A stretch of DNA of 64,000 bases, from NCBI RefSeq assembly GCF_019204025.1, contig NZ_JAGSPB010000003.1, positions 62,001-126,000 on the forward strand. The letters are read 5' to 3'. The notes beneath the pieces are model-generated. The model did no database searches. It was given only the letters and a program-made list of their open reading frames with translations, and was not told where the DNA came from. This stretch comes from Erythrobacter ani (GTDB lineage Bacteria; Pseudomonadota; Alphaproteobacteria; Sphingomonadales; Sphingomonadaceae). The translations under genes and the position numbers were made by a program. Positions within the stretch are counted from its first letter, which is position 1. Each line of letters begins with the position of its first letter. This document shows positions 18,693-26,923 of the stretch, piece after piece.

Positions 18693-19601
18693 ATGGCGCC
18701 GCCTTCATCGCGCCGATCATCGGGATTTTCGAAAAGAGCCCAGTACTCGGTTTTCACAGGCTATGTGCTCGCGGCGCTTGGCGCCTTGCTCGGACTTGCG
18801 CTGCTGGCCCTGTCGCTCTGGCAGCCCCCTGCCCTCGCCCCGCTGAGAGGCGGCGCAAATGACGTGGTCGCGCCCATCGGAGAGGGCACGGCAACTGTGC
18901 GCAGTACATCGAACGGCGTATGGCAGACGGTCTCGGCATTCTGGTATGCCGGCCGTCAGAACGCGGCCCTGCGCGAAGAAGTCGAGATTGCGCGCATACG
19001 GCTGGAAGAGGCTGCATCGGTCGCGCAAGAGAATGAACGTTTGAAATCGCTCGTGGCACTTTCGGAAAGCGAGATCGAGCCGGTGGCCGTGGCGCGCCTG
19101 ATCGGCTCGACCTCCACCAGCAGCAGACGTTTCGCATATGTCGGGAAAGGCCGGAACGACGGCATCGAGATCGGTATGCCGGTCCGATCCCCGCGAGGGG
19201 TGGTCGGCCGGGTCCTGGAGGTCGCGCGCAACTCCGCCCGTATCCTCCTGCTGACGGATACGGAAAGTGTCCTTCCCGTGCGCCGTTCGACCGACGAAAC
19301 GGTGGCGTTCGCAGAGGGACGCGGCGATGGTCTGCTGCGCATCCGCCTCATCAATCTCGGCCTCAACCCCTTGCAAATCGGCGATGTGTTCGTAACCAGC
19401 GGTGCGGGCGGATTCTACCGGCCCGGCGTCGCAGTTGCCGTCCTGAGCGAGCTCACGCCCGACGGCGGAATTGCTCGCCTGGTCGCCGATCCTTCGGCAA
19501 CCGATTTTGTTTCGATTGAGCCGATATACGAAGAAAGAGCACTCGACGCCGCACTGGTTTCCAGCGAAACCACGCTCGAAGATGCAGAGAACGCAAATTG
19601 A
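18693..19601 (+). CDS. mreC: rod shape-determining protein MreC
   Basis: A 302-residue bitopic protein: short cytoplasmic N-terminus, one transmembrane helix at about residues 22-45, a coiled-coil stretch (NAALREEVEIARIRLEEAAS), then the periplasmic beta-barrel domain (VVGRVLEVARNSARILLLTD and later). MreC links MreB filaments to PBP2. It follows mreB by 50 bases; the gap contains GAAGGGAAA as a ribosome site. Its TGA overlaps the TTG start of mreD. Confidence 0.96.
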   Translation: MAPPSSRRSSGFSKRAQYSVFTGYVLAALGALLGLALLALSLWQPPALAPLRGGANDVVAPIGEGTATVRSTSNGVWQTVSAFWYAGRQNAALREEVEIARIRLEEAASVAQENERLKSLVALSESEIEPVAVARLIGSTSTSSRRFAYVGKGRNDGIEIGMPVRSPRGVVGRVLEVARNSARILLLTDTESVLPVRRSTDETVAFAEGRGDGLLRIRLINLGLNPLQIGDVFVTSGAGGFYRPGVAVAVLSELTPDGGIARLVADPSATDFVSIEPIYEERALDAALVSSETTLEDAENAN

Positions 19602-20161
19602 AAGACGCCCTCGGCTCACCGCAACTCCGAAGTGCAAACCGGTTTAGCGGCGGGATCAACCGCACAGTCGCGCCATGGCGGGCCAACACCGTACCTTACA
19701 TCAGCATCCTGTTCGGATCGCTGGTACCGATACTAATCCTCGCCCCGACCATGCCGCTGCTGCCGCCGCTGGGCTTCATGATGCTGCTTGGCTGGCGTAT
19801 CATGCGACCAGGTTTCCTGCCGCTGTGGGTCGGTGTTCCGCTTGGCGCGTTCGACGACCTTTTCAGCGGACAACCCTTCGGTAGCGCGATTTTGCTATGG
19901 TCGGTATGCATGATAGCTCTTGAAATCATCGAAACACGCTTCCCGTGGCGCGGCTTCTGGCAGGATTGGTTCACCGCAGGTCTAGCGCTGGTGGCGTATA
20001 TCCTGGCCGCTATGGTGGTTTCCGGTGCTACTCTCACATCACATCTGCTTTTTGCCGCGATCCCGCAGATCATATTGGCAATACTGCTCTATCCCCTCGC
20101 CGCACGTGTGATCGCCTGGCTTGACCGCTACAGGCTCGCACGAGCCAGAAGGGTGGAGTGA
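19598..20161 (+). CDS. mreD: rod shape-determining protein MreD
   Basis: A 187-residue inner-membrane protein with five or six helices, the MreD form, part of the elongasome scaffold with MreC. The charged loop LGAFDDLFSGQPFGSAILLW is the family's conserved stretch. The start is an unusual TTG at 19598 whose TG is shared with the TGA of mreC, so expression depends on translational coupling. A 30-residue polar N-terminus precedes the first helix. Confidence 0.92.
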   Translation: MKDALGSPQLRSANRFSGGINRTVAPWRANTVPYISILFGSLVPILILAPTMPLLPPLGFMMLLGWRIMRPGFLPLWVGVPLGAFDDLFSGQPFGSAILLWSVCMIALEIIETRFPWRGFWQDWFTAGLALVAYILAAMVVSGATLTSHLLFAAIPQIILAILLYPLAARVIAWLDRYRLARARRVE

Positions 20162-22242
20162 TGGCCAAGCTTTTCAGCGGAAAAAAACGGGGTGTCAGAA
20201 GCCGCGGGCCGATCGTCAACGCCTCAACACTTAAAAACACATTCGACCGGCGAAGCATGGTCATTGGCACTATCCAGGGCGGGATCGGCGTGCTTCTTGC
20301 TGTGCGCATGGGCTATCTCGCGATTGCCGAGAACGAGAAATACCGTCTGGAATCCGAGAGCAATCGGGTCAATCTGACGCTGATCCCGCCGCGGCGCGGT
20401 TGGATCCTAGATCGAAACGGCGCTCCGCTGGCATCGAACCGGGCCGATTTCCGCGTCGACGTCATCCCTGAAAGACTCATGGACGCCGAGGCGACGATCG
20501 ATAGCCTTGGAAAGCTTCTTGAGCTGAACGAAGCGCGGATCGCCGACATCAAACAGGAAGTCGCGCAGGCTCGGGGTTTCGCACCGATCGAGGTTGCGAG
20601 CGGCCTGGATTACCAGCAGTTCGCGGCACTCAGCGTCCGCCTGCCCGATATGCAGGGCGTCGTTCCCCAACGCGGCTTTTCGCGGTTCTACCCCACCGCC
20701 TCCAGCGTCGGTCATCTGATCGGATATGTCGGCCCCGCGTCGGAAGAAGAGTACGAGCTGGACCGCAATCCGCTGCTGATCACGCCCGGCTACAAGATCG
20801 GGAAGGACGGTCTCGAAAAGCAATTCGAGCAGGCCTTGCGCGGCACACCCGGTGCGCGCCGGGTCGAGGTTACGGCATCGGGCCGGATTATCCGCGATCT
20901 CGAAACGCGCGAGGACATTCAGGGCAATCCGGTCAAACTGACGATCGATGGCCCGCTCCAGGATTATGCTGCGCGGCGCATCGGTCTGGAAAGCGGATCG
21001 GTCGTCGTGATGGATTGCCAGACCGGCGACCTCCTGTGCATGGCATCCATGCCGAGCTTCGATCCGAACAGCTTTTCGGACGGTATTGGCAGTGTCGAAT
21101 ATGCGATGCTGCGCGAGGACCAGCGCGTCCCGCTGCGCAACAAGGTGCTGAAGGGGCTTTATCCCCCTGGCTCGACGGTCAAGCCTATGCATTGCATGGC
21201 CTTTCTCCAGGAAGGAATTGACCCAGAAGAAACGATAGTCTGCGGCGGCGGCCGACGGATCGGAAATCGTTTCTTCAACTGTTGGAGCAATCACGGTGTC
21301 GTCAACATGGGGAAGGCGATCTACCAGTCTTGCGACAGCTATTTCTATCATTTTGCCCAGCGCGTGGGCTTCGACAAAGTCGCGGCTATGGCCAAATATC
21401 TCGGGCTGGGTCAGGAATTCCCGCTCCCGGTCACCAGCCAATTCTACGGCACTGTTCCCACCCCGGAATGGAAACTGAACAAATTCGGCAGTGAATGGCA
21501 GCCTTATGATACGGTGAACGCGTCGATCGGGCAGGGATATTATCTCACGAGCCCGCTGCAGCTCGCCGTCATGAGCACGAGGCTCGCCACCGGACGGCAT
21601 GTCGAACCCAGACTGACGATGAATTCAGAACCGCGCGGGTTCAACCAGGTCGATTTCCCCGACGATCAGGTCTCCTATATTCGGCAGGCGATGAGCGACG
21701 TGGTCAACGGGCCAGGCACTGCGGGACGTGGCCGATTGCCGTTTGAGGACATCAAGATGGCGGGCAAGACCGGAACGGCGCAGGTCGTGTCGCTTTCGGT
21801 GTCCGATGGTCGCAGCGGCCCTTGGAAGTATCGCGACCACGGCTTGTTCACATTCTTCGCCCCGTTCGACAATCCGCGCTATGCCGGTGCGGTTGTCATC
21901 GAGCATGGGGGTGGTTCTGGCGCGGCCTATCCGATCGCCCGCGATGTCATGACATTCATGTTCGATCCGCAAAAGGGCATCGAAGCGCTCAAGGCACTTG
22001 AGGAACAATGGGGCGGAACCGCGCAGCAGCGCCTCGATCAGCGCTACGCCGCCTATGCTTCCGAGCGAGGAACCACGGTCACACCGCCACCGCGCCGCGA
22101 TGAGGACATCTTCGACCAGGTCGAGGCCGAAGCCCGGCTTGCCGCCGCGCAGTCAGAAGCCATTGCCGGAGATGCAATCGCGCCGCGCCCCGACCCCGCC
22201 GCGTCGGGTTCTCCTCCGCCAGTGCCAGAGGCTGCGCAATGA
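20161..22242 (+). CDS. mrdA: penicillin-binding protein 2 (elongasome transpeptidase)
   Basis: A 693-residue class B penicillin-binding protein that cross-links peptidoglycan during elongation. One N-terminal membrane helix (about residues 40-58) is followed by the PBP dimerisation domain. The transpeptidase domain has SxxK as PPGSTVKPMH with the active Ser near residue 338, SCDSYFYH as the SxD motif, and KTGTAQV near residue 536. A Pro/Ala-rich tail of about 60 residues follows the domain. The ATG at 20161 shares its A with the mreD stop (TGATG); a GTG directly before it is an alternative. Confidence 0.97.
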   Translation: MAKLFSGKKRGVRSRGPIVNASTLKNTFDRRSMVIGTIQGGIGVLLAVRMGYLAIAENEKYRLESESNRVNLTLIPPRRGWILDRNGAPLASNRADFRVDVIPERLMDAEATIDSLGKLLELNEARIADIKQEVAQARGFAPIEVASGLDYQQFAALSVRLPDMQGVVPQRGFSRFYPTASSVGHLIGYVGPASEEEYELDRNPLLITPGYKIGKDGLEKQFEQALRGTPGARRVEVTASGRIIRDLETREDIQGNPVKLTIDGPLQDYAARRIGLESGSVVVMDCQTGDLLCMASMPSFDPNSFSDGIGSVEYAMLREDQRVPLRNKVLKGLYPPGSTVKPMHCMAFLQEGIDPEETIVCGGGRRIGNRFFNCWSNHGVVNMGKAIYQSCDSYFYHFAQRVGFDKVAAMAKYLGLGQEFPLPVTSQFYGTVPTPEWKLNKFGSEWQPYDTVNASIGQGYYLTSPLQLAVMSTRLATGRHVEPRLTMNSEPRGFNQVDFPDDQVSYIRQAMSDVVNGPGTAGRGRLPFEDIKMAGKTGTAQVVSLSVSDGRSGPWKYRDHGLFTFFAPFDNPRYAGAVVIEHGGGSGAAYPIARDVMTFMFDPQKGIEALKALEEQWGGTAQQRLDQRYAAYASERGTTVTPPPRRDEDIFDQVEAEARLAAAQSEAIAGDAIAPRPDPAASGSPPPVPEAAQ

Positions 22243-23366
22243 ACCGGATCATTCCCGATCCGATAGCGCGGCAGCCGTGGGGCATGCTGATCCCGCTGTT
22301 TTTGCTCGTCGGGTTCGGTGCGGCTGTCCTCTATTCCGCAGCCGGCGGATCGATGCAGCCTTATGCCTCATCTCACCTGGTGCGATTTGGCGTCTTTCTC
22401 GTGATGGCTTCAATCATCGCCTCGCTGCCGCGCGAATTGGTCAGGTTTCTCACCTATCCCGCCTATATCGTTGTCCTGATCCTGCTCATCGCGGTTGAGA
22501 TCATCGGGCAGGTCGGCGGCGGGAGTCAGCGATGGCTCGACCTCGGCTTTATGGTGCTTCAGCCGTCCGAATTGATGAAGCCCGTCATCGTGATCGCGCT
22601 CGCGCTCTACTTTTCCTCGCTTCCCGTCGGGTTGATAGCGAGCTGGCGTTCCCTGCTCGTGCCGGGAGCCATGATCGCCATTCCCGTGGGCCTCGTCCTG
22701 TTGCAGCCCGATCTGGGAACCTCGCTCGCAATCGCGTTCGGAGGCGGCGTGGTCATGCTGCTGGCAGGACTGCCTCTGCGCTGGTTCGTCGGGGCCGGAG
22801 CTCTCGCGGCGGCAGCCGCGCCCGTCGTGTTCTTCTTTGGCCTGCAGGAATATCAGCAGCGCCGGGTGCTGACGATGTTCGATCCGGAGGCCGATCCCCT
22901 TGGCGCAGGCTACCACATCACCCAGTCAAAGATAGCTATCGGCTCCGGCGGGATCTTCGGAAAAGGGTTCAACAATGGCTCGCAAAGCCATCTGCAATAC
23001 TTGCCCGAACCGCACACCGATTTCGTGTTCGCGACAATGGCGGAGGAATGGGGCCTGGTGGGCGGCATCTTCGTCATCGCCGTGTTCGCGATCATCCTGC
23101 GCTGGGGTTGGAAGGTCGCCCTCCAATCCCGCGATCGGTTCTCCAATCTTCTCGCCTCCGGTATGGTCGCGACGATATTCTTCTACATCGCGGTGAATCT
23201 GCTGATGGTGATGGGCTTCGCCCCGGTCGTGGGCATCCCCCTGCCCTTCATGAGCCACGGCGGATCGTCGATGCTCACGAACATGATCTGCATCGGCGCC
23301 TTGATGATGGTGAACCGCTGGAACCGCAATGCGCCGCGAGGCGGAATCGCGAGCTCGGCAGGATAG
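22239..23366 (+). CDS. mrdB: peptidoglycan glycosyltransferase RodA
   Basis: A 375-residue SEDS-family polytopic membrane glycosyltransferase that polymerises lipid II together with PBP2. About ten hydrophobic helices are visible. The conserved stretches include WLDLGFMVLQPSELMKPVIV, LQPDLGTSLAIAFGGG, the large extracytoplasmic loop with FGKGFNNGSQSHLQYLPEPH and TDFVFATMAEEWG, and PLPFMSHGGSSMLTNM. It overlaps mrdA by four bases (ATGA). It is the last gene of the mre-mrd operon and converges on luxR, with stop codons adjacent. Confidence 0.97.
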   Translation: MNRIIPDPIARQPWGMLIPLFLLVGFGAAVLYSAAGGSMQPYASSHLVRFGVFLVMASIIASLPRELVRFLTYPAYIVVLILLIAVEIIGQVGGGSQRWLDLGFMVLQPSELMKPVIVIALALYFSSLPVGLIASWRSLLVPGAMIAIPVGLVLLQPDLGTSLAIAFGGGVVMLLAGLPLRWFVGAGALAAAAAPVVFFFGLQEYQQRRVLTMFDPEADPLGAGYHITQSKIAIGSGGIFGKGFNNGSQSHLQYLPEPHTDFVFATMAEEWGLVGGIFVIAVFAIILRWGWKVALQSRDRFSNLLASGMVATIFFYIAVNLLMVMGFAPVVGIPLPFMSHGGSSMLTNMICIGALMMVNRWNRNAPRGGIASSAG

Positions 23367-24077
23367 CTACACGTTGACGAGCCCGAGCTTGAGCGCTTTC
23401 ACCACTGCACCCACGCGGTCGGTCGTCTCGAGCTTCGCATAGATACGCTTCGAATAGGTTTTGACAGTGTCGGGCGACAGTTCGAGGATACCCGCGATCG
23501 CGGAGACGGACTTGCCCTTGACGATCCATTCGAGCACCTCTTTTTCCCGCTGCGAAAGATCGACCGTTCCCTGATGCTCATCCAGTAGAACACATACACG
23601 CTGGTGTGCGGCTTGCGACACGCTTCGGATCGTGCCGAGCGTGGCATCGCTTTCTTCGCTGATCGGATGCCCGAAATCAAACGACGCATAGGCGCTGCGC
23701 CCGCGCGGGCCGAACAGAGGCACGCCGAAACCATGCGCAAGGCCGAACCGTTTCATTGCCGCGAAATATTCTTCGTTTTCCGGCGTATTCGGCGCGAGTT
23801 TCATGGCATCTTTCCACGTCATCATGCTGCCATGGCCCATGATCCTCCCGGGAATGGGGTCCTTCTGGCGGAAGTCCGATTCGTCATAACACTTAAGCCA
23901 TTCGGGATCGAAGCCATCGGCATGCACCACGGTGCGCGCTGAGGTCGGATCTTCAAAAAGCGGTGTGAAATGATAGCTTTGGCGAATGACGCCCAAATCC
24001 TTGCATACGCTGACACCGTACCAGAGCACCTCTCCGATATCCTGAAGCTCTTCGATTTTGCCAAAATAGCGCTGCAT
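23367..24077 (-). CDS. LuxR-type regulator with autoinducer-binding domain (no LuxI partner here)
   Basis: A 236-residue two-domain regulator. The N-terminal autoinducer-binding domain keeps the key residues of acyl-homoserine-lactone receptors: Trp and Tyr in DPEWLKCYDESDFRQKDPIP (with the Asp-Pro pair), Trp in MTWKDA, and Gly in LAHGFGVPLFGPRG. The C-terminal LuxR HTH (LSQREKEVLEWIVKGKSVSA, then ILELSPDTVKTYSKRIYAKL) occupies about residues 172-232. No luxI-like synthase gene is within the window, so it is locally a solo receptor. It is divergent from a possible structured-RNA region and the small gene at 24310. Confidence 0.9.
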   Translation of the reverse strand: MQRYFGKIEELQDIGEVLWYGVSVCKDLGVIRQSYHFTPLFEDPTSARTVVHADGFDPEWLKCYDESDFRQKDPIPGRIMGHGSMMTWKDAMKLAPNTPENEEYFAAMKRFGLAHGFGVPLFGPRGRSAYASFDFGHPISEESDATLGTIRSVSQAAHQRVCVLLDEHQGTVDLSQREKEVLEWIVKGKSVSAIAGILELSPDTVKTYSKRIYAKLETTDRVGAVVKALKLGLVNV

Positions 24078-24122
24078 AATGACTGCGCAGAATACACGAC
24101 GTCACCCAACTGGGCGACTTTC

Positions 24123-24290
24123 CCTTAACGTAAGGAGCCCCCATAACGAGGCATGGTGGCTCTACGGAGCGCCCACGTTCGGGTCGCACGTCGAAGGTCC
24201 TCCCCCTCGACAAAGTTGGACGTGAAAGACCTGGCGGCGGGGTTCACCCCCCAAAGGCCCCTGTCGCCAGGCACATTTCTATTACGTCGT
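24123..24290 (+). ncRNA. hairpin-rich intergenic region, possible leader or small RNA
   Basis: Between luxR (minus) and the small gene at 24310 the plus strand holds a row of hairpins. These are CCTTA-ACG-TAAGG (24123-24135); GTGGCTC with a TACG tetraloop and GAG-CGC-CCAC; CACGTC...GACGTG enclosing GTCGA...TCGAC; and CCTGGCG...CGCCAGG enclosing GGGG...CCCC (about 24228-24282). No coding frame of note crosses it. I cannot match it to a named RNA family (the SRP, 6S, tmRNA and RNase P cores were looked for by eye and not found). Confidence 0.25.
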
Positions 24291-24309
24291 CTACCTGTTG
24301 GAGAGTGTG

Positions 24310-24648
24310 GTGTTTCGCATCCGCAAAAAAAGCGCTCGTCTTTGCAAGAAAGTGTTTGGCACACGCCACGTAGAGGTTCGCGGGCAAAGTGCGACAGCAG
24401 CTCACGCCGCCACTATCGCACAGGCCATTCGCCTGCGCGAGAACGAAGGCCTCGAGACGACTTTACGCCATCTACATCTCGTGACAAAGCTTTCGCAGCC
24501 CCATGCCTTAAGAGCAGCGGCAGAGTTGGAGCGATCGAAGATGATCGTCATAGAACGCGACCTCCACGATGTCCTGCAATCGCGATTGAGCCTCACTGGC
24601 GAAATGCGGGAAAACCTCGATGAGATCGCTCGCCGCGATGCAGCATAA
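24310..24648 (+). CDS. small basic protein, possibly winged-helix (MarR-like)
   Basis: A protein of about 112 residues. The N-terminus is Lys/Arg-rich (MFRIRKKSARLCKKVFG). The rest looks helical: ETTLRHLHLVTKLSQPHALR, then AAAELERSKMIVIERDLHD, which fits a helix-turn-helix plus a short wing as in MarR-type proteins. The annotation rests on that pattern only. The start is uncertain: GTG at 24310 has GGAGA five bases upstream, while GTG at 24307 and TTG at 24298 are in frame. An AT-rich hairpin follows the stop. Confidence 0.55.
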   Translation: MFRIRKKSARLCKKVFGTRHVEVRGQSATAAHAATIAQAIRLRENEGLETTLRHLHLVTKLSQPHALRAAAELERSKMIVIERDLHDVLQSRLSLTGEMRENLDEIARRDAA

Positions 24649-24651
24649 ACC

Positions 24652-24668
24652 CTTTTCATCCTGAAAAG
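24652..24668 (+). terminator. short AT-rich hairpin after the small gene
   Basis: CTTTTCA-TCC-TGAAAAG, a perfect 7-bp stem directly after the stop at 24648. There is no U-tract downstream, so it may be only a weak terminator or a protein-binding palindrome. Confidence 0.3.
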
Positions 24669-24749
24669 TGTAGCTATATGCAGCCCCTTGCTTGATTCGG
24701 GGTGCGGCCAGATCGACCCGTTTCCAAGTCTATCGATGCCTATCGATAC

Positions 24750-24825
<76 letters not shown>

Positions 24826-24854
24826 TTCCTTCGCGTTGTCAGTTAGGGTCGAGA

Positions 24855-25706
24855 TCAATCCGTCTTCAATTCCCGCGCGTGCCAGGTGATGTGCTGTGGC
24901 ATGAATGTCGAGATGAAGAAGTATGAATGGTCGTAGCCGTCCTGCATTCTCACCATGCCGTTGATCCCGGCATCTGCGAAGGCTTTCTCAAGACTGTGCG
25001 TCTGCAATTGCTCTTTGAGGAAATTGTCGGATGTGCCTTGGTCGATCAGGATCGTGTCGTGCCGCGCGCCGTCTTCAATCAGCGACACGGCATCATAATC
25101 GCGCCACCGGCTGCGGTCCGGACCCAGATAGCGCCCAAATGCCTTCTCACCCCAAGGCACCTGGCTCGGCGCAACAATCGGACTGAATGCGCTGATCGAT
25201 CTGAACCGGCCGGGATTCCTTAGGCCTATGGTAAGCGCTCCATGCCCGCCCATCGAATGACCGGTGATCGATTGCCGTTGTAGATCTACTGGAAAGCTGG
25301 CGGCGACAAGGCCAGGAAGTTCGGTTTCGATATAGCTGCGCATCCGGAAATGTTCGGCCCACGGCTGCTCGGTCGCATCCACGTAGAACCCTGCGCCTTT
25401 GCCAAAATCGTACTCGTCGGGCGCATCGGGAACATCATCGCCGCGCGGCGATGTGTCCGGCGTGACAAAGACTATTCCGTACTGAGCGCAAGCAGCGCCG
25501 TATTCGCCTTTCTCCATGACATTGGCATGGGTGCAGGTAAGCCCCGAAAGATACCACAGCACAGGCAGCTTCTCACCCGGCGCGTGATCCGGGACAAATA
25601 CCGCGAATGTCATCTGCGTGCCGGTTTCGTTCGAGGCGTGCGAGTACACGCCCTGCACGCCGTCATGGCTGCGCACCTCGGAAACCGTCTCAAGCGTCGA
25701 TCCCAT
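24855..25706 (-). CDS. fghA: S-formylglutathione hydrolase
   Basis: A 283-residue esterase-D-type alpha/beta hydrolase that releases formate and glutathione from S-formylglutathione, the second step of glutathione-dependent formaldehyde oxidation. The nucleophile elbow is TGHSMGGHGAL, and the catalytic His lies in MQDGYDHSYFFI near the C-terminus. The oxyanion-side stretch WYLSGLTCTHANVMEKGEY is typical. The ATG at 25706 shares a base with the TGA of adhC (TGATG), so the two enzymes of the pathway are co-translated. An upstream in-frame TTG at 25709 is less likely. Confidence 0.96.
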   Translation of the reverse strand: MGSTLETVSEVRSHDGVQGVYSHASNETGTQMTFAVFVPDHAPGEKLPVLWYLSGLTCTHANVMEKGEYGAACAQYGIVFVTPDTSPRGDDVPDAPDEYDFGKGAGFYVDATEQPWAEHFRMRSYIETELPGLVAASFPVDLQRQSITGHSMGGHGALTIGLRNPGRFRSISAFSPIVAPSQVPWGEKAFGRYLGPDRSRWRDYDAVSLIEDGARHDTILIDQGTSDNFLKEQLQTHSLEKAFADAGINGMVRMQDGYDHSYFFISTFMPQHITWHARELKTD

Positions 25707-26812
25707 CAATATACCACCACGGAGCGGATGCTTTCGCCCGAATGCATCAGGTCGAAACCCTTATTGATCTCTTCGAGAGAAAGCGTGTGGGTGATCATCG
25801 GGTCGATCGCGATCTTGCCGTTCATGTACCAGTCGACGATCTTGGGCACATCGGTCCGCCCCTTGGCTCCGCCGAAGGCCGTGCCGCGCCAATTGCGCCC
25901 GGTCACGAGCTGGAACGGGCGAGTTGCGATTTCCTTGCCCGCCTCGGCCACGCCAATGATGATCGATGTGCCCCAGCCTTTGTGACAACATTCCAGTGCC
26001 TGCCGCATGACATCGGTATTGCCCGTGCAATCGAATGAATAATCGGCGCCGCCATCAAGCATCTCGACCAGATGTGCGACCACATCCGAGGTTTCCTTCG
26101 GATTGACGAAGTCGGTCATGCCGAACTTTTCCCCCCATTCGCGTTTCGAGGGGTTGATATCGACGCCGACAATCCGGTCGGCGCCTGCCATCTTTGCGCC
26201 CTGAATGACATTGAGGCCGATACCGCCCAGCCCGAACACAACGACGTTATCGCCTGGCTGGACCTTGGCGGTATTGGTCACTGCGCCCACTCCGGTCGTG
26301 ACGCCGCATCCGACGTAACAGGCGCTTTCGAAAGGAGCGTCGGTGCGGATTTTTGCGACGGCAATTTCCGGCAGAACGGTGAAGTTCGAAAAGGTCGAAC
26401 AGCCCATGTAGTGGTAGATCGTCTCGCCCTTGTAGCTGAAGCGCGACGTGCCGTCGGGCATCAGTCCTTGCCCCTGCGTCGCGCGGATTGCGCTGCATAG
26501 ATTGGTCTTTCCAGAGAGACACATTTTGCACTGGCGGCACTCGGGCGTGTAGAGCGGGATGACGTGATCGCCGGGCATCACGCTCGTCACCCCCTCACCG
26601 ATCTCACGCACGATGCCTGCGCCTTCATGGCCCAATACGCTCGGGAAGAGCCCTTCGCTGTCCAGCCCGTCGAGCGTGTAGGCATCGGTGTGGCAAATCC
26701 CCGTCGCCATGATCTCGACCAAGACCTCGCCCGCCTTCGGTCCTTCCAGATCCAGTTCGACGATTTCGAGCGGTTTCTTCGCTTCAAAAGCGACAGCGGC
26801 GCGGGTTTTCAT
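25706..26812 (-). CDS. adhC: S-(hydroxymethyl)glutathione dehydrogenase / class III alcohol dehydrogenase
   Basis: A 368-residue zinc-dependent medium-chain dehydrogenase that oxidises S-hydroxymethylglutathione (from formaldehyde) with NAD+. Catalytic zinc ligands lie in [11 protein letters not shown] and the LGHEGAGIV His. The structural-zinc lobe [15 protein letters not shown] is complete, and [13 protein letters not shown] precedes the NAD-binding loop [11 protein letters not shown]. It also has the class III hallmark stretch [19 protein letters not shown]. Also called frmA in other species. Operon with fghA. Confidence 0.97.
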   Translation of the reverse strand: MKTRAAVAFEAKKPLEIVELDLEGPKAGEVLVEIMATGICHTDAYTLDGLDSEGLFPSVLGHEGAGIVREIGEGVTSVMPGDHVIPLYTPECRQCKMCLSGKTNLCSAIRATQGQGLMPDGTSRFSYKGETIYHYMGCSTFSNFTVLPEIAVAKIRTDAPFESACYVGCGVTTGVGAVTNTAKVQPGDNVVVFGLGGIGLNVIQGAKMAGADRIVGVDINPSKREWGEKFGMTDFVNPKETSDVVAHLVEMLDGGADYSFDCTGNTDVMRQALECCHKGWGTSIIIGVAEAGKEIATRPFQLVTGRNWRGTAFGGAKGRTDVPKIVDWYMNGKIAIDPMITHTLSLEEINKGFDLMHSGESIRSVVVY

Positions 26813-26887
26813 AAATGGAACCTTCGATCGATTGAAAAAGGCGCACTAGCAAACGCTTGCCATGAAGGCGACACAGGCGAACAGTCA

Positions 26888-26917
26888 TCTTGCAAACACA
26901 TTATGATGTGATATGGT
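26888..26917 (+). promoter_or_regulatory. candidate ribB promoter with an internal palindrome
   Basis: TTGCAA (26890-26895) and TATGGT (26912-26917) are spaced 16 bases apart. CACAT-TATG-ATGTG (26897-26910), a 5-bp inverted repeat, lies between them. The -10 is only six bases from the ATG of ribB, so if real the transcript would be nearly leaderless. No FMN riboswitch-like leader is visible in this 111-base gap. Confidence 0.3.
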
Positions 26918-26923
26918 TGGGCC

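Noticed and set aside
26813..26923. FMN riboswitch upstream of ribB
   Set aside because: The gap is too short and none of the conserved RFN-element segments could be found.
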